This document shows positions 7,134 to 15,729 of a stretch of 38,723 nucleotides of DNA, piece after piece. The stretch is from Gordoniibacillus chartarius (GTDB taxonomy: Bacteria; Bacillota; Bacilli; Paenibacillales; NBRC-103111). The first letter of the stretch is position 1. Each line of letters starts with the position of its first letter. The stretch is from NCBI RefSeq assembly GCF_042432825.1, contig NZ_JBHLWN010000029.1:1-38723 (forward strand), in the 5' to 3' direction. The notes under the pieces are model-generated. The model worked only from the letters and a program-made list of their open reading frames with translations. It did no database searches and had not been told where the DNA came from. The position numbers were made by a program, and so were the translations under genes.

Positions 7134-8285
7134 GTGAAAGCGGTACGTGTGGAAAATGTGACCGGAGAGCATCCGTCCGTCGGGCTGGCGGAGGTGCAGC
7201 TGCCGGTGCTGACGGAGCCGGACGAGGTACTCGTCCGCGTGCTGTGTGTCGGGTTGGACGGTACGGACCGGGAAATTCTCGTCGAGCGCTACGGCGTGCC
7301 GCCTGCCGGAGAGAGCGGTCTGACGATCGGCCATGAATCGCTGGGCGTGGTCGTCGAAGCCGGCGCGGACAGCGGTCTGGAGAGGGGAGATCTTGTGACG
7401 GCGCTTGTCCGGCGGCCTTGCCGCGAGCCGGATTGCGTCAACTGCCGCAACGGGCGCGCCGATTATTGCGAGACGGGCCGTTACGCGGAGCGGGGGATTA
7501 AAGGCGCTCATGGATATTTGGCGGAATATTACAAGGAAGAAGCCCGCTATGTCGTGAAGGTGCCTCGAACGGCGCTAAGCTATGGCGTACTGGCAGAGCC
7601 GCAGAGCATTGTGGAGAAAGTGTGGGATCAGGTGCAGCGTGTGCAGCAGCGGCTCATCTGGGAGCCGAAGACGGTGCTGGTGCTTGGCTCCGGGCCGCTC
7701 GGTCTGCTGGCGGCGCTGACGTGCCGCGTGCTTGGATTGCAGACGCACGTATGGTCGCTATCGCCGTCCGGCAGCCGGCAAGCGGAGCTTGTCCGAGGCT
7801 GCGGTGCCGAATACCATCAAGCCGCGGAGGGGGCGGCGCTCGCCGATTGGGTTTCCGGCAGCGGCCTCCGTCCCGATATGATCTGGGAATGTACAGGTCA
7901 TAGCCCGCTTGCCTTCGAAGCGATGGGGGCGCTGGGGCCGAACGGGGTGCTTGCATTGCTTGGCGTAACGCCGGGCAAGCGGTCGCAGACGGTGCCGGTC
8001 GACGCGCTGAATATGGAGCTAGTGATGGAAAATAAATGCGTGCTCGGCTCCGTCAATGCGTCGCGCAAGGATTTTGAGACAGGGCTGTACCGGCTTAAGC
8101 TCATGCAAGAGAAGTATCCGGATGTACTACGCGGCATCGTTACGGACCGGCTGCAGCTGGAAGACGTACCCGTGCTTGAATTTGGCTCGGTGGAGATCAA
8201 GGCCGTCGTCGACGTCGTGCCGGTCCGGGAATGGGACGGGCTTGTGACGCAGACGAAAGATGTGGCGTACAGCTTCTCGGTTTGA
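7134..8285 (+). CDS. Zinc-type glucose 1-dehydrogenase of the MDR family
   Basis: Probable NAD(P)-dependent sugar dehydrogenase of the archaeal-type glucose dehydrogenase group. The GTG at 7134 is preceded by a GGGGG ribosome-binding site; upstream in-frame ATGs lie inside the GH15 gene. The product has 383 residues. Motifs are GLDGTDREI (Asp 42, replacing the usual Cys as a zinc ligand, as in the Haloferax enzyme), GHES (His 67, Glu 68), a structural-zinc cysteine cluster around CREPDCVNCRNGRADYC, the signature CETGRYAERGIKGAHGY, and a nucleotide site VLVLGSGPLGLLAAL. Cotranscription with the GH15 enzyme suggests that glucose released by that enzyme is oxidised to gluconolactone. The exact sugar specificity is not provable from sequence. 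Confidence 0.85.
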   Translation: MKAVRVENVTGEHPSVGLAEVQLPVLTEPDEVLVRVLCVGLDGTDREILVERYGVPPAGESGLTIGHESLGVVVEAGADSGLERGDLVTALVRRPCREPDCVNCRNGRADYCETGRYAERGIKGAHGYLAEYYKEEARYVVKVPRTALSYGVLAEPQSIVEKVWDQVQRVQQRLIWEPKTVLVLGSGPLGLLAALTCRVLGLQTHVWSLSPSGSRQAELVRGCGAEYHQAAEGAALADWVSGSGLRPDMIWECTGHSPLAFEAMGALGPNGVLALLGVTPGKRSQTVPVDALNMELVMENKCVLGSVNASRKDFETGLYRLKLMQEKYPDVLRGIVTDRLQLEDVPVLEFGSVEIKAVVDVVPVREWDGLVTQTKDVAYSFSV

Positions 8286-8345
8286 GAAGCCGATGATAGA
8301 TGCGGGACGATGATGCGATGTGATCGGCTTGATGGGATGGCGGTT

Positions 8346-8945
8346 CTACCAGGCGCCGGGCGGTTCGGCGGCTTGGACGGCTAGCGGAAATTCCTCCGCC
8401 GTTATTGCGCAGCACACATGGTCTTCCCAAACGCCGTTAATGCACAGATAACGCGGGGAGTAGCCTTCACGGCGAAACCCGTTTTTTTCCATGACGCGAA
8501 GCGATCCGGCGTTGCGGGGCATGGCGTTCGCCTGCACGCGGTGCAGCTCCAGCCGCTGGAAGGCGATGCCCAGCACGAGACGTACCGCCTCGGTCATCCA
8601 GCCCTTGGCATTGTGCCGTTCGGCTAGCGCGTAGCCCAGCATGGCGCTTTGGAAAGCGCCGCGGACGATGCCGCTCAAGCGGATCGTGCCGGCAAGCTCC
8701 CCGGGGGCGTCGCTGCCGAAGATGCCGAAGCCGTAGCTGCGGTCGGCGAGCCGGTCGGAGGTCCAGCCGGCCAGCGTGCTGCGCATGTGCTCCAGCGTGA
8801 ACTGCTCATCGCGGTGGAGCGGCTCGAAGGGCTGAAGGAAGGCGCGGTTTTCACACCGGAACGCGTATAACAGCGGGGCATCTTGCTCGGTCAGCAGGCG
8901 GAGGGAAACCCTTTCGCCAGTGAATATTTCTTCTTCGCGGATCAT
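8346..8945 (-). CDS. GNAT acetyltransferase of the RimJ/RimL type
   Basis: Acetyl-CoA-dependent N-acetyltransferase, target unknown (ribosomal protein N-terminus, small molecule or antibiotic). The 199-residue form starting MIREEEIFTGERVSLRLL is chosen because AAGGAG lies 11 bases upstream of the ATG at 8945. A longer form from 8987 would overlap the end of the AraC gene and add 14 residues. Family features are RLLTEQDAPLLYAFR at the N-terminus, a LGYALAERHNAKGWMTEAVRLV acetyl-CoA region, and HRVQANAMPRNAGSLRVMEKNGFRREGY near the C-terminus. It follows the AraC regulator on the same strand and may be cotranscribed with it. Confidence 0.82.
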   Translation of the reverse strand: MIREEEIFTGERVSLRLLTEQDAPLLYAFRCENRAFLQPFEPLHRDEQFTLEHMRSTLAGWTSDRLADRSYGFGIFGSDAPGELAGTIRLSGIVRGAFQSAMLGYALAERHNAKGWMTEAVRLVLGIAFQRLELHRVQANAMPRNAGSLRVMEKNGFRREGYSPRYLCINGVWEDHVCCAITAEEFPLAVQAAEPPGAW

Positions 8946-8976
8946 GTTGGCGTCAACTCCTTGCGCAGGCGCAGCG

Positions 8977-9819
8977 TTAGCATTCATACCGCCTTCCCGC
9001 CCGCTGGGCGCGATATTCGGAAGGCGTTACGCCGTGATATTTTTTAAACTGCTTGGAGAAATAGAGCGCATCGGGATAACCGACGGACGATGCAACCTGC
9101 TCGATGGTGAGCGATTCTTGAAGCAGCGAGGCGGCGCGCTCCATACGGATTTTGAGCAGATAGCCCATCGGCGGCAAGCCGGTGAACTGCTTGAAAATTT
9201 TCGATAAATACGTGCGGTGGTAGCCGAGTGTATGCGCCATTTCCTCAATGGAGATCGGCTTCGGATACTGCAGATTGAGCCAGCGCATCGCTTGTTCGAC
9301 GTGCTGACGGGCCGGATGCTCGGCCTGCTTGGAGGCCGGTACGGCGGAGCGTCTGCGCGACCAGTCGCCGAGCAGGAGGCGCATGTATCCTTCAGACCGC
9401 ATGTCGCAGCCGGGATCGCCCTGCTTCAGCGTGAGTTCTGCGGCGAGAAATAACGCTGCATTCCTTCGGCCCTGCTCCACATGCAGCGTAGGAGAATGAG
9501 GAGACAGATCGAGCACGGCCAGCAGCCGGTCGACTTGATCGCCGCGGAAGCCGATCCAGCGGTAACGCCAAGGCTCCGCCGAATCCGATTCATAGTAAAC
9601 CAATTCGCCCGGGAAAATGAAAAACAGTTCGTTCGGACCGAGCTCGTAGTCCCGTCCCATACAACGGAAACGGCCCCGGCCGGATATGATGTAGTGGACG
9701 AGATAGTAGTCGTGCACCTGCGGACCGACCTTATGGCTCGGCTTGGTCTGCTCGTGACCGGCGAACAGGACGACGAGTTCTCCCTTGCTGGGGAAAGGAT
9801 TGATGGCGAGAGAGTTCAT
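8977..9819 (-). CDS. AraC-family transcription regulator
   Basis: A 280-residue regulator with an N-terminal cupin-like sensing domain (about 15-150, including YYLVHYIISGRGRF and PNELFFIFPGE) and a C-terminal double helix-turn-helix (about 180-275). The latter has the landmarks ISIEEMAHTLGYHRTYLSKIFK and IEQVASSVGYPDALYFSKQFK, plus the typical ending HGVTPSEYR. The gene is divergent from the alpha-galactosidase melA across about 200 bases, which strongly suggests that it activates melA in response to an alpha-galactoside such as melibiose or raffinose (inference from arrangement and family, as in other MelR/RafR-type controls). Confidence 0.88.
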   Translation of the reverse strand: MNSLAINPFPSKGELVVLFAGHEQTKPSHKVGPQVHDYYLVHYIISGRGRFRCMGRDYELGPNELFFIFPGELVYYESDSAEPWRYRWIGFRGDQVDRLLAVLDLSPHSPTLHVEQGRRNAALFLAAELTLKQGDPGCDMRSEGYMRLLLGDWSRRRSAVPASKQAEHPARQHVEQAMRWLNLQYPKPISIEEMAHTLGYHRTYLSKIFKQFTGLPPMGYLLKIRMERAASLLQESLTIEQVASSVGYPDALYFSKQFKKYHGVTPSEYRAQRAGRRYEC

Positions 9820-10016
9820 GGATGGTCGCAGCTCCTTGAAGGCCAGATACGGCTATTATACCGCAAAAACTACATTTATCTATACGAAAGTGGATTCCGT
9901 CCATAGGCCGGGAGTTGAGCTCCGGTGTATAGTGAAGCTATGAGAAGGCTTGCCGCTGCTGCTCATTGGCTGTTGACCGCGAAGCCTACATTCAGCTGAC
10001 CAGGAGGGATTTATTT

Positions 10017-11315
10017 ATGTCCAAAATTACATTTCTCGGCGCGGGGAGCACTGTTTTCGCCAAAAGCGTGCTGGGAGACTGCATGCTTACGCCGGCACTG
10101 CAAGGCTTCGAGCTGGCCCTGTTTGATATCGACCATGAACGTTTACGCGATTCGGAGAACATGCTGAACAATTTGAAGGCGACGACCGGCAGCAGCTGTG
10201 AGGTGAAAGCGTATACGGACCGCAAAGACGCGCTGCGCGGAGCCAAATACGTCGTGAATGCGATTCAGGTCGGCGGCTATGATCCTTGTACGATTACGGA
10301 TTTCGAAATTCCGAAGAAGTACGGTTTGCGCCAGACGATCGCCGATACGCTGGGGATCGGGGGCATTTTCCGCAACCTGCGCACGATTCCGGTTATGCTT
10401 GATTTTGCCCGTGATATTCAAGAGGTGTGCCCGGATGCGTGGTTCCTTAACTATACGAATCCGATGGCTGTGCTGACGAATGTGATGACGACTTACGGGG
10501 GCGTGAAGACGGTCGGCTTATGCCATAGCGTACAGGTGTGCATGCCGCATTTGTTTAAGGATTTGGGACTGGAGACGGAGGGCGTGCAGACGAAGATCGC
10601 CGGAATCAACCATATGGCGTGGCTGCTCGAAGTGACGAAGGACGGCGTCGATTTGTATCCGGAAATCAAGCGCCGGGCGGCGGAGCGCCAGAAGGAAAAG
10701 CACCACGATATGGTGCGTTACGAGCTGATGCTGAAATTCGGCTATTACGTGACGGAATCCTCCGAGCATAACGCCGAGTACCATCCGTATTTTATCAAGC
10801 GGGCGTATCCGGAACTGATTGAGCGCTACAATATTCCGCTGGATGAATATCCGCGCCGCTGCGTCAACCAGATCGAGCGCTGGAAGACGATGCGGGAAGA
10901 CATGGTTCATAATAAAGCGTTGACGCATGAACGGTCGCATGAGTATGCGTCGTATATTTTCGAAGCGATGGAGACGAACGTGCCGTTCAAGATCGGCGGC
11001 AACGTCATGAACACAGGGCTAATCACGAATTTGCCGAGCGAAGCGTGCGTCGAAGTGCCGTGTCTCGTCGACCGTTCCGGCGTGACGCCGACGTATGTCG
11101 GCAATCTGCCGCCGCAGCTGGCCGCGCTGAACCGGACGAACATCAACACGCAGCTGCTGACGATTGAAGCCGCAATGACGCGCAAGCGCGAGCACATTTA
11201 TCATGCGGCGATGCTCGATCCGCATACGGCGGCGGAGCTGTCGATCGACGACATTATCGCGCTGTGCGACGATATGATCGAGGCGCATGGGGATTGGCTG
11301 CCGAAGTATAGGTAA
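10017..11315 (+). CDS. melA: Alpha-galactosidase, glycoside hydrolase family 4
   Basis: Hydrolyses alpha-galactosides such as melibiose using NAD+ and a divalent metal, the redox mechanism of GH4. The ATG at 10017 follows AGGAGGGA, giving 432 residues; upstream in-frame starts lack a ribosome-binding site. The N-terminal Rossmann motif is FLGAGSTVFAKSVLGD (7-21). Metal-site residues appear as Cys 169 in GLCHS and His 199 in GINHMAW. Stretches such as QVGGYDPCTITDFE, YVTESSEHNAEY, PLDEYPRRCV and MLDPHTAAEL match Escherichia coli MelA closely. No transporter is adjacent, so substrate uptake must be encoded elsewhere. The divergent AraC gene is the likely regulator. Confidence 0.93.
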   Translation: MSKITFLGAGSTVFAKSVLGDCMLTPALQGFELALFDIDHERLRDSENMLNNLKATTGSSCEVKAYTDRKDALRGAKYVVNAIQVGGYDPCTITDFEIPKKYGLRQTIADTLGIGGIFRNLRTIPVMLDFARDIQEVCPDAWFLNYTNPMAVLTNVMTTYGGVKTVGLCHSVQVCMPHLFKDLGLETEGVQTKIAGINHMAWLLEVTKDGVDLYPEIKRRAAERQKEKHHDMVRYELMLKFGYYVTESSEHNAEYHPYFIKRAYPELIERYNIPLDEYPRRCVNQIERWKTMREDMVHNKALTHERSHEYASYIFEAMETNVPFKIGGNVMNTGLITNLPSEACVEVPCLVDRSGVTPTYVGNLPPQLAALNRTNINTQLLTIEAAMTRKREHIYHAAMLDPHTAAELSIDDIIALCDDMIEAHGDWLPKYR

Positions 11316-11344
11316 CATTTGTTGGACGAGGTGCTGTTAGGTGG

Positions 11345-11385
11345 AGCCTCATGCCGTCCTTTTGCGGATGGCGTGAGGCTTTTTG
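11345..11385 (+). terminator. Terminator after melA
   Basis: A 15-bp stem with two G-T pairs (AGCCTCATGCCGTCC against GGATGGCGTGAGGCT), a short TTTTGC loop and a TTTT tail. Confidence 0.8.
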
Positions 11386-11688
11386 CTGTGAGGGGGCGGC
11401 GAGGGCGCCTCAAAGTGGCAAGTATGCTGCGAATCCATGCATACGTGACAGGCTCAGTTGCAAACGGCTGCTGAAGGCCGCTGTATTGGTGATAATATCG
11501 TCAGGAAAAATATTCCGCCGAAACAAGCAAGGGATTTGTTGGGATCTGTCGAATTGTTGGAGTATGACGTTACTGTCAGATACCGGCCCCTTATAGACAA
11601 ATGCGTAATAACGGCGGCTTTACTGCGAAATTCGGCTCGGGGCAACGGACTGGAGGCGTTTGGACCAACGATGAGGAGAGATCCCGAT
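11386..11688. other. Intergenic stretch without a recognisable gene
   Basis: About 300 bases between the melA terminator and the deacetylase gene. An open frame runs through from 11458 in phase with the deacetylase, but it has no ribosome-binding site and no lipoprotein signal at its start, so it is treated as noncoding leader. No clear promoter was pinned down. Confidence 0.5.
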
Positions 11689-12780
11689 ATGATCCGATAT
11701 GCTGCGATATCGAAAATAACGGCCGCCGCGCTGCTCGCCGCAGCGCTCGGCGGCTGCGCCGTAGAGTTGCCGGGCTCCGCCTCGGCACCTAAGAGCCCGG
11801 CTGCGTCCAACGCAGCCGAGCCTGCGCCGCAGGCGCAGGCTCCGGCCCCGGCGCACAAGGACGCCGGAAGCGGCAGCGGCGGGGCGGGCTCCGCCCCTGC
11901 CGCAAAGCCTGCACCGGCTGCGCAAGCGCCGGTGCAGGAGGCGCCGCCGGCACAGCCGGCTTCTGCGGCGCAGGACGCGGGCGCGGCGGCGAAGCCTGCG
12001 CCGACGCCCGCCACGGCGCCTACGCCGAAGCCCGCGGCTGCAGCAGGCGCCGCCGCCGCACAAGCAGGCACGGCGCCGGCGGGCAGCCAGGACCGCAAGG
12101 CGCTGTCCTGGTATTACATGAAGAAGGGCGCCGGCAAGGTGCCCGACTTCCCGAAGGAGACGCGCTCGTTCCCGGCGGATCAGAAGGCGGTCTGGGTCGG
12201 CACCGGCAAGAAGGTGTACCTGACGATCGATAACGGCGGGGAGATGGGCGATACGGAGCTGCTTCTGAAATCGCTCAGGGACAACAAAGTGAAAGCAAAC
12301 TTCTTCATTTCCGGCTACAACATCAAGAAATACCCCGAATATCTGAAGAAGGTCGTAGCGGACGGTCATCTCGTGGCTAACCATACGATGACGCACCGCG
12401 ACTTCAACAAGCTGACGGACGATGAGGTCAAGCAGGAAATCGCCGATTTCGAGAAGCTGTACAAGGACATTACGGGCAAAGATGTCGTGAAATATTTTCG
12501 CTTCCCCTACGGGGCCTACAATCGTCACCTGCTGGACGTCGTTTCCGGCTTGGGCTACACTTCGGTGTTCTGGTCGACGGCGATGCGGGACTGGGAGCCG
12601 CGCGAGCACCCGGACGACCCGCTGAACGACATTCTGGGCAATCTGCATGACGGCAACGTTATTTTGATGCATCAGGGCTCCAAGGAAAATATCGAGGGCC
12701 TCGACGCCATTATCAAAGCGGTCAAGGCGAAGGGCTACGAATTCGATACGGTCGACCATTTGCAGGCTCCGCCAAGATGA
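11689..12780 (+). CDS. PdaA-like polysaccharide deacetylase lipoprotein
   Basis: Probable peptidoglycan N-acetylmuramic acid deacetylase, the activity needed for muramic-delta-lactam in spore cortex. The ATG at 11689 follows GAGGAGAG and yields 363 residues. A lipoprotein signal ends LGGC (Cys 23). Residues about 24-135 are an Ala/Pro-rich spacer, and a NodB-type domain covers about 165-355. The first NodB motif reads TIDNGGEMG (Asp 181, Asn 182), matching the TFDNG form characteristic of PdaA rather than TFDDG. Other motifs are NHTMTH (His 232, His 236), RFPYG (271-275) and ILMHQ (His 328). The preceding KALSWYYMKKG segment also resembles PdaA. The long low-complexity tether is unusual for this family. 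MurI follows about 100 bases later. Confidence 0.87.
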   Translation: MIRYAAISKITAAALLAAALGGCAVELPGSASAPKSPAASNAAEPAPQAQAPAPAHKDAGSGSGGAGSAPAAKPAPAAQAPVQEAPPAQPASAAQDAGAAAKPAPTPATAPTPKPAAAAGAAAAQAGTAPAGSQDRKALSWYYMKKGAGKVPDFPKETRSFPADQKAVWVGTGKKVYLTIDNGGEMGDTELLLKSLRDNKVKANFFISGYNIKKYPEYLKKVVADGHLVANHTMTHRDFNKLTDDEVKQEIADFEKLYKDITGKDVVKYFRFPYGAYNRHLLDVVSGLGYTSVFWSTAMRDWEPREHPDDPLNDILGNLHDGNVILMHQGSKENIEGLDAIIKAVKAKGYEFDTVDHLQAPPR

Positions 12781-12883
12781 GCTATCATATAGCTCTTGGG
12801 GCACCGCCCGAACCTAAACATTATCAACGACATATTCTACAAAAGATATGCCAACATCACTCGTCAGAAGGAAGCGTGGACCC

Positions 12884-13693
12884 GTGCAGCAAGCGATAGC
12901 CATTCTGGACTCCGGCGTCGGGGGCCTAACTGTGGCCAAGGAAGTCATGAGGCAGCTTCCGCAGGAGAAAGTCGTTTACTTCGGAGATACAGCCCGTACC
13001 CCGTATGGTCCCAGGCCGGCCGATGAAGTGCGGCTTTTCACCCGCCAAATCGTGGAATACTTACTGCAATTCAAGCCGAAAATGATCATCATCGCCTGCA
13101 ACACCGCAACCGCCGTATCGCTGGAGGAGCTCCGTGCAAGATTCGATATTCCGATCGTAGGCGTCATCGTTCCCGGTGCGCGGGCTGCGATCAAGTCGAC
13201 ACGCACCGGCGTCATCGGCGTGATCGGCACCGAAGGGACGATTCGCAGCGGCGCCTATGAGCAAGCGCTGCGGCGCATTTCGCCAGGCCTCCAAGTACAC
13301 TCTCTGGCCTGCCCGACCCTAGCGCCTTTCGTAGAACGCGGCTTGTTTCGCGCAGACGAAGCGGAGACGGTGGTCCGGGAAGCGTTGGAGCCGATCATGA
13401 ACGTGCCGATGGATTGCCTGATACTCGGATGTACGCATTACCCTTTCCTTGCCGATGCGATCGGTCAGGTGATGGGTCCGAGCGTCAAGCTGATTTCCTC
13501 GGCCGACGAAACGGCGCGTGAAGTCAGCACTGTCTTGTATCATCGCGGCCTGCTGGCGGAGACCGGCATTCTCCCGATGCATCAGTTTTTTTGCAGCGGC
13601 GACCCGAAGATATTCCAGCAAATCGCCAAGTCGTGGCTTGCCGAGCAAATTTCCATTACTCCGGTCGTTTGGCAAGTGCCGAACATCGTTTGA
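12884..13693 (+). CDS. murI: Glutamate racemase
   Basis: Converts L-glutamate to D-glutamate for peptidoglycan synthesis in the cytoplasm. The GTG at 12884 is chosen because AAGGAAG lies about nine bases upstream and the product then begins VQQAIAILDSGVGGLT, the usual family start; an ATG at 12848 has no ribosome-binding site. The product has 269 residues. Catalytic cysteines are Cys 72 in ACNTAT and Cys 183 in GCTHYP, with Asp 9 and Ser 10 in LDSGVGG and FGDTARTPYG (34-42). It is flanked by two other cell-wall genes on the same strand and followed by its own terminator. Confidence 0.95.
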   Translation: MQQAIAILDSGVGGLTVAKEVMRQLPQEKVVYFGDTARTPYGPRPADEVRLFTRQIVEYLLQFKPKMIIIACNTATAVSLEELRARFDIPIVGVIVPGARAAIKSTRTGVIGVIGTEGTIRSGAYEQALRRISPGLQVHSLACPTLAPFVERGLFRADEAETVVREALEPIMNVPMDCLILGCTHYPFLADAIGQVMGPSVKLISSADETAREVSTVLYHRGLLAETGILPMHQFFCSGDPKIFQQIAKSWLAEQISITPVVWQVPNIV

Positions 13694-13715
13694 CGCCGCG
13701 GCCGATGTGCGCCGA

Positions 13716-13750
13716 TAACCCCTCCCGCAGCAATGCGGCAGGGGTTATTT
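13716..13750 (+). terminator. Terminator after murI
   Basis: Stem TAACCCCTCCCGCA against TGCGGCAGGGGTTA with one internal mismatch, a GCAA loop and a TTT tail. Confidence 0.8.
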
Positions 13751-13812
13751 GCGTCGGCGGGCGAATACACTGTAGCGACGGCTAGCCACACGATAACGAG
13801 GGAGCGATGGCG

Positions 13813-14709
13813 ATGGAAGGACGCATAGTGGAGCCGACGGCGGCTTACGATTACGGAAGGCTCGTACGGGACATCGAGCTGCTGGAGGATTCATTCCAAG
13901 ATTTGCAGACGGAGACGATCGGAACAAGCGTGATGGGCAAAATGCTCCCGTCCCTCGCGATCGGCTCCGGTCCGAGGCACGTCCATGTCAACGCGGCGTT
14001 TCATGCCAATGAGTGGATTACTTCGCTTGCGCTAATGACCGTGCTTGAAGAACTGCTTCATGCCGCCCGGCAGCAAGCTGCATTCGCAGGAGCAGACGCC
14101 CGGGGGCTGCTTATGGCGAATACACTTCGTGCCGTGCCGATGGTAAATCCCGACGGCGTCGATCTTGTGCTGCACGGCGCAAGTGCGGGCCATCCCTTCC
14201 GAAACGAGCTGCTCATCTGGAACGGCGGCACGACCGATTTCTCGGGCTGGAAGGCCAACATCCGCGGCGTCGATTTGAACGATCAATTTCCCGCGTATTG
14301 GGAAGAGGAGCGCGACCGCCGCGTCATCGCATGTCCAGGCCCGCGGGACTATACCGGCGAAGCGCCGCTGACGGAGCCCGAGGCGCAGGCGATGGCTGCG
14401 TACACGCGGCATTACGATTTTGACGTTGTCGCGGCTTTGCATACGCAGGGCCAAGAAATATACTGGAACTACCGCGGTTATGAGCCTGAAGAATCGGAGC
14501 CGTTCGCGGAGCGGCTTGCCGCGGCGAGCGGCTATACCGCCGTCAAGCTGACGGGCAGCGATGCCGGCTATAAGGACTGGTTCATTCAACAGTTCCGCCG
14601 TCCCGGCTTCACCATTGAGCTTGGGTTCGGCGTCAATCCGCTGCCCGTAACGCAGCTGCCGCGTCTGATTGCCGATACACGGTCCATCCTTCTCGAGCTG
14701 CTTCGGTAA
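13813..14709 (+). CDS. M14-family peptidase, gamma-D-glutamyl-diamino acid endopeptidase type
   Basis: Zinc metallopeptidase likely to cut the D-Glu-gamma-diaminopimelate bond in peptidoglycan fragments (compare ENP1/YqgT). The ATG at 13813 is chosen over 13807 because GAGGGAG lies eight bases upstream. The product has 298 residues with no signal peptide and no LysM domain, so it is probably cytoplasmic or forespore-located. Zinc ligands are His 64 and Glu 67 in FHANEW and His 210 in ALHTQGQE; the catalytic Glu 269 is in FTIELGFG. Substrate-binding segments VNPDGVDL and RGVDLNDQFP are typical. Its position after murI fits D-glutamate or muropeptide recycling (inference). Confidence 0.87.
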   Translation: MEGRIVEPTAAYDYGRLVRDIELLEDSFQDLQTETIGTSVMGKMLPSLAIGSGPRHVHVNAAFHANEWITSLALMTVLEELLHAARQQAAFAGADARGLLMANTLRAVPMVNPDGVDLVLHGASAGHPFRNELLIWNGGTTDFSGWKANIRGVDLNDQFPAYWEEERDRRVIACPGPRDYTGEAPLTEPEAQAMAAYTRHYDFDVVAALHTQGQEIYWNYRGYEPEESEPFAERLAAASGYTAVKLTGSDAGYKDWFIQQFRRPGFTIELGFGVNPLPVTQLPRLIADTRSILLELLR

Positions 14710-14795
14710 AAAATGTCTCGCGTCCTTGCACCTTTAGGCGGCCGCCCACCATATACTGCTTGCAGAAGCAGCGTATTACGGAGGAGGAACGAGCG

Positions 14796-15020
14796 ATGGC
14801 GGGAGCGAGCAAAGGCGGCAAGGGCGGCAAAAATGCCAAAACCAAGAAGGATGCAGGACATTCCAGGCCTCAATATGCGATGCGGGTCGTGGACTCGGCG
14901 ACATGTGCGGTGTGCAAATCGCAATGCGAGCGGGGCCTTCGCTATTTGGCCAAGATGGCGGAACCTGGTGCTGTGGGCAAAGGAGTGCCGTGCATTCTGA
15001 CGCGTAAGCTGATTAATTAA
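14796..15020 (+). CDS. Small Lys/Gly-rich protein with a cysteine cluster
   Basis: Not a family I can name. The 74-residue product has a basic, glycine- and lysine-rich N-terminus (first 25 residues) followed by a compact domain containing CAVCKSQC and a later Cys in GVPC, four cysteines that could bind zinc. The ATG at 14796 lies eight bases after GGAGGA, which makes it a convincing gene. A terminator follows at once. No membrane segment or signal peptide is visible. Confidence 0.7.
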   Translation: MAGASKGGKGGKNAKTKKDAGHSRPQYAMRVVDSATCAVCKSQCERGLRYLAKMAEPGAVGKGVPCILTRKLIN

Positions 15021-15028
15021 TAACATGC

Positions 15029-15075
15029 AACTAGCCATTCTCTGCGCTGACGCGCGGGAGGGGCTGGTTTTTTTT
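15029..15075 (+). terminator. Terminator after the small Cys protein gene
   Basis: Stem AACTAGCC against GGCTGGTT (one G-T pair) around a partly paired interior, followed by eight T. Confidence 0.7.
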
Positions 15076-15462
15076 ATATTCGCATTAGCCTCGATTATGG
15101 AGCTTTCTGAATCATCAACGTTCCATCCGCCTCGGATCTAGGTCGCTCCTGCGGGGGATCGCAGCGAAGGACAGCGCTTCTCTCCTGTCGACCGGCACCC
15201 TTGGATAGGGGCGACGTTCCTTTCCCGGCTTCTTAGTGTTCGAGGCACCCAATCTTCGCCCGCCCCTTCGGGTTGCGCAGAGCGCCGAATGGCTGTGAAC
15301 GAAGTTCCTCTCAAGAGGTATGTTGACGAAACAGCAGGATTTTGCCGGGGGAATGTCGAAATGAGGAGCACGCTGAACCGATTTCATCGTCAGATTATCC
15401 GATAGGTTGGCGGTCCATACTACGGATACTTTGATATGAGCCTGGGAAGGAGTCGATGAACA
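15076..15462. other. Gene-free stretch before the DUF1232 gene
   Basis: No credible gene in about 390 bases. A minus-strand open frame spans it but runs backwards through two real genes. Near 15353-15359 TGTCGAA matches a Spo0A box core. A short hairpin of GAACGAAGTTCC type and a CCCGCCCC-TTCGGG element are visible. It may be a long leader for the gene at 15463. Confidence 0.4.
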
Positions 15463-15705
15463 ATGGCGAGATGGAGCCGCTGGTTGTCGCTGCGACGCTG
15501 GAAATCGGTGATCGGCCGAGTATATCGGATTTTGCGTTCGAATCAGGTCCCGCTGCGTACGAAATTGCTGTTCGTCATCCCCGTTGCCTTGTATTGGGTG
15601 CTTCCGGATGCGATGCCGGGACTGCCCTTGGATGATGTTGCGGTGGCGGCGCTGCTGACTGGCTGGTTCGCTTCCTATATGGAACGCAAATATCCGCACC
15701 TGTAA
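15463..15705 (+). CDS. Small DUF1232 (YkvA-type) membrane protein
   Basis: An 80-residue protein with a basic N-terminus and one hydrophobic region. The segment LRSNQVPLRTKLLFVIPVAL followed by YWVLPDAMPGLPLDDVAV matches DUF1232, whose hallmark is a Tyr-x-x-x-Pro-Asp-x-x-Pro motif followed by Leu-Asp-Asp. Function unknown. The ATG at 15463 has GGAAGGAG ten bases upstream. The GntR regulator gene follows after 24 bases, so the two may share a transcript. Confidence 0.75.
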   Translation: MARWSRWLSLRRWKSVIGRVYRILRSNQVPLRTKLLFVIPVALYWVLPDAMPGLPLDDVAVAALLTGWFASYMERKYPHL

Positions 15706-15729
15706 CTTCAGAAGGATCGGAGCACGACG

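Noticed and set aside
11620..12804. Minus-strand open frame of nearly 400 codons opposite the deacetylase
   Set aside because: It is the antisense of the Ala/Pro-rich linker and NodB domain, giving Arg-rich nonsense.
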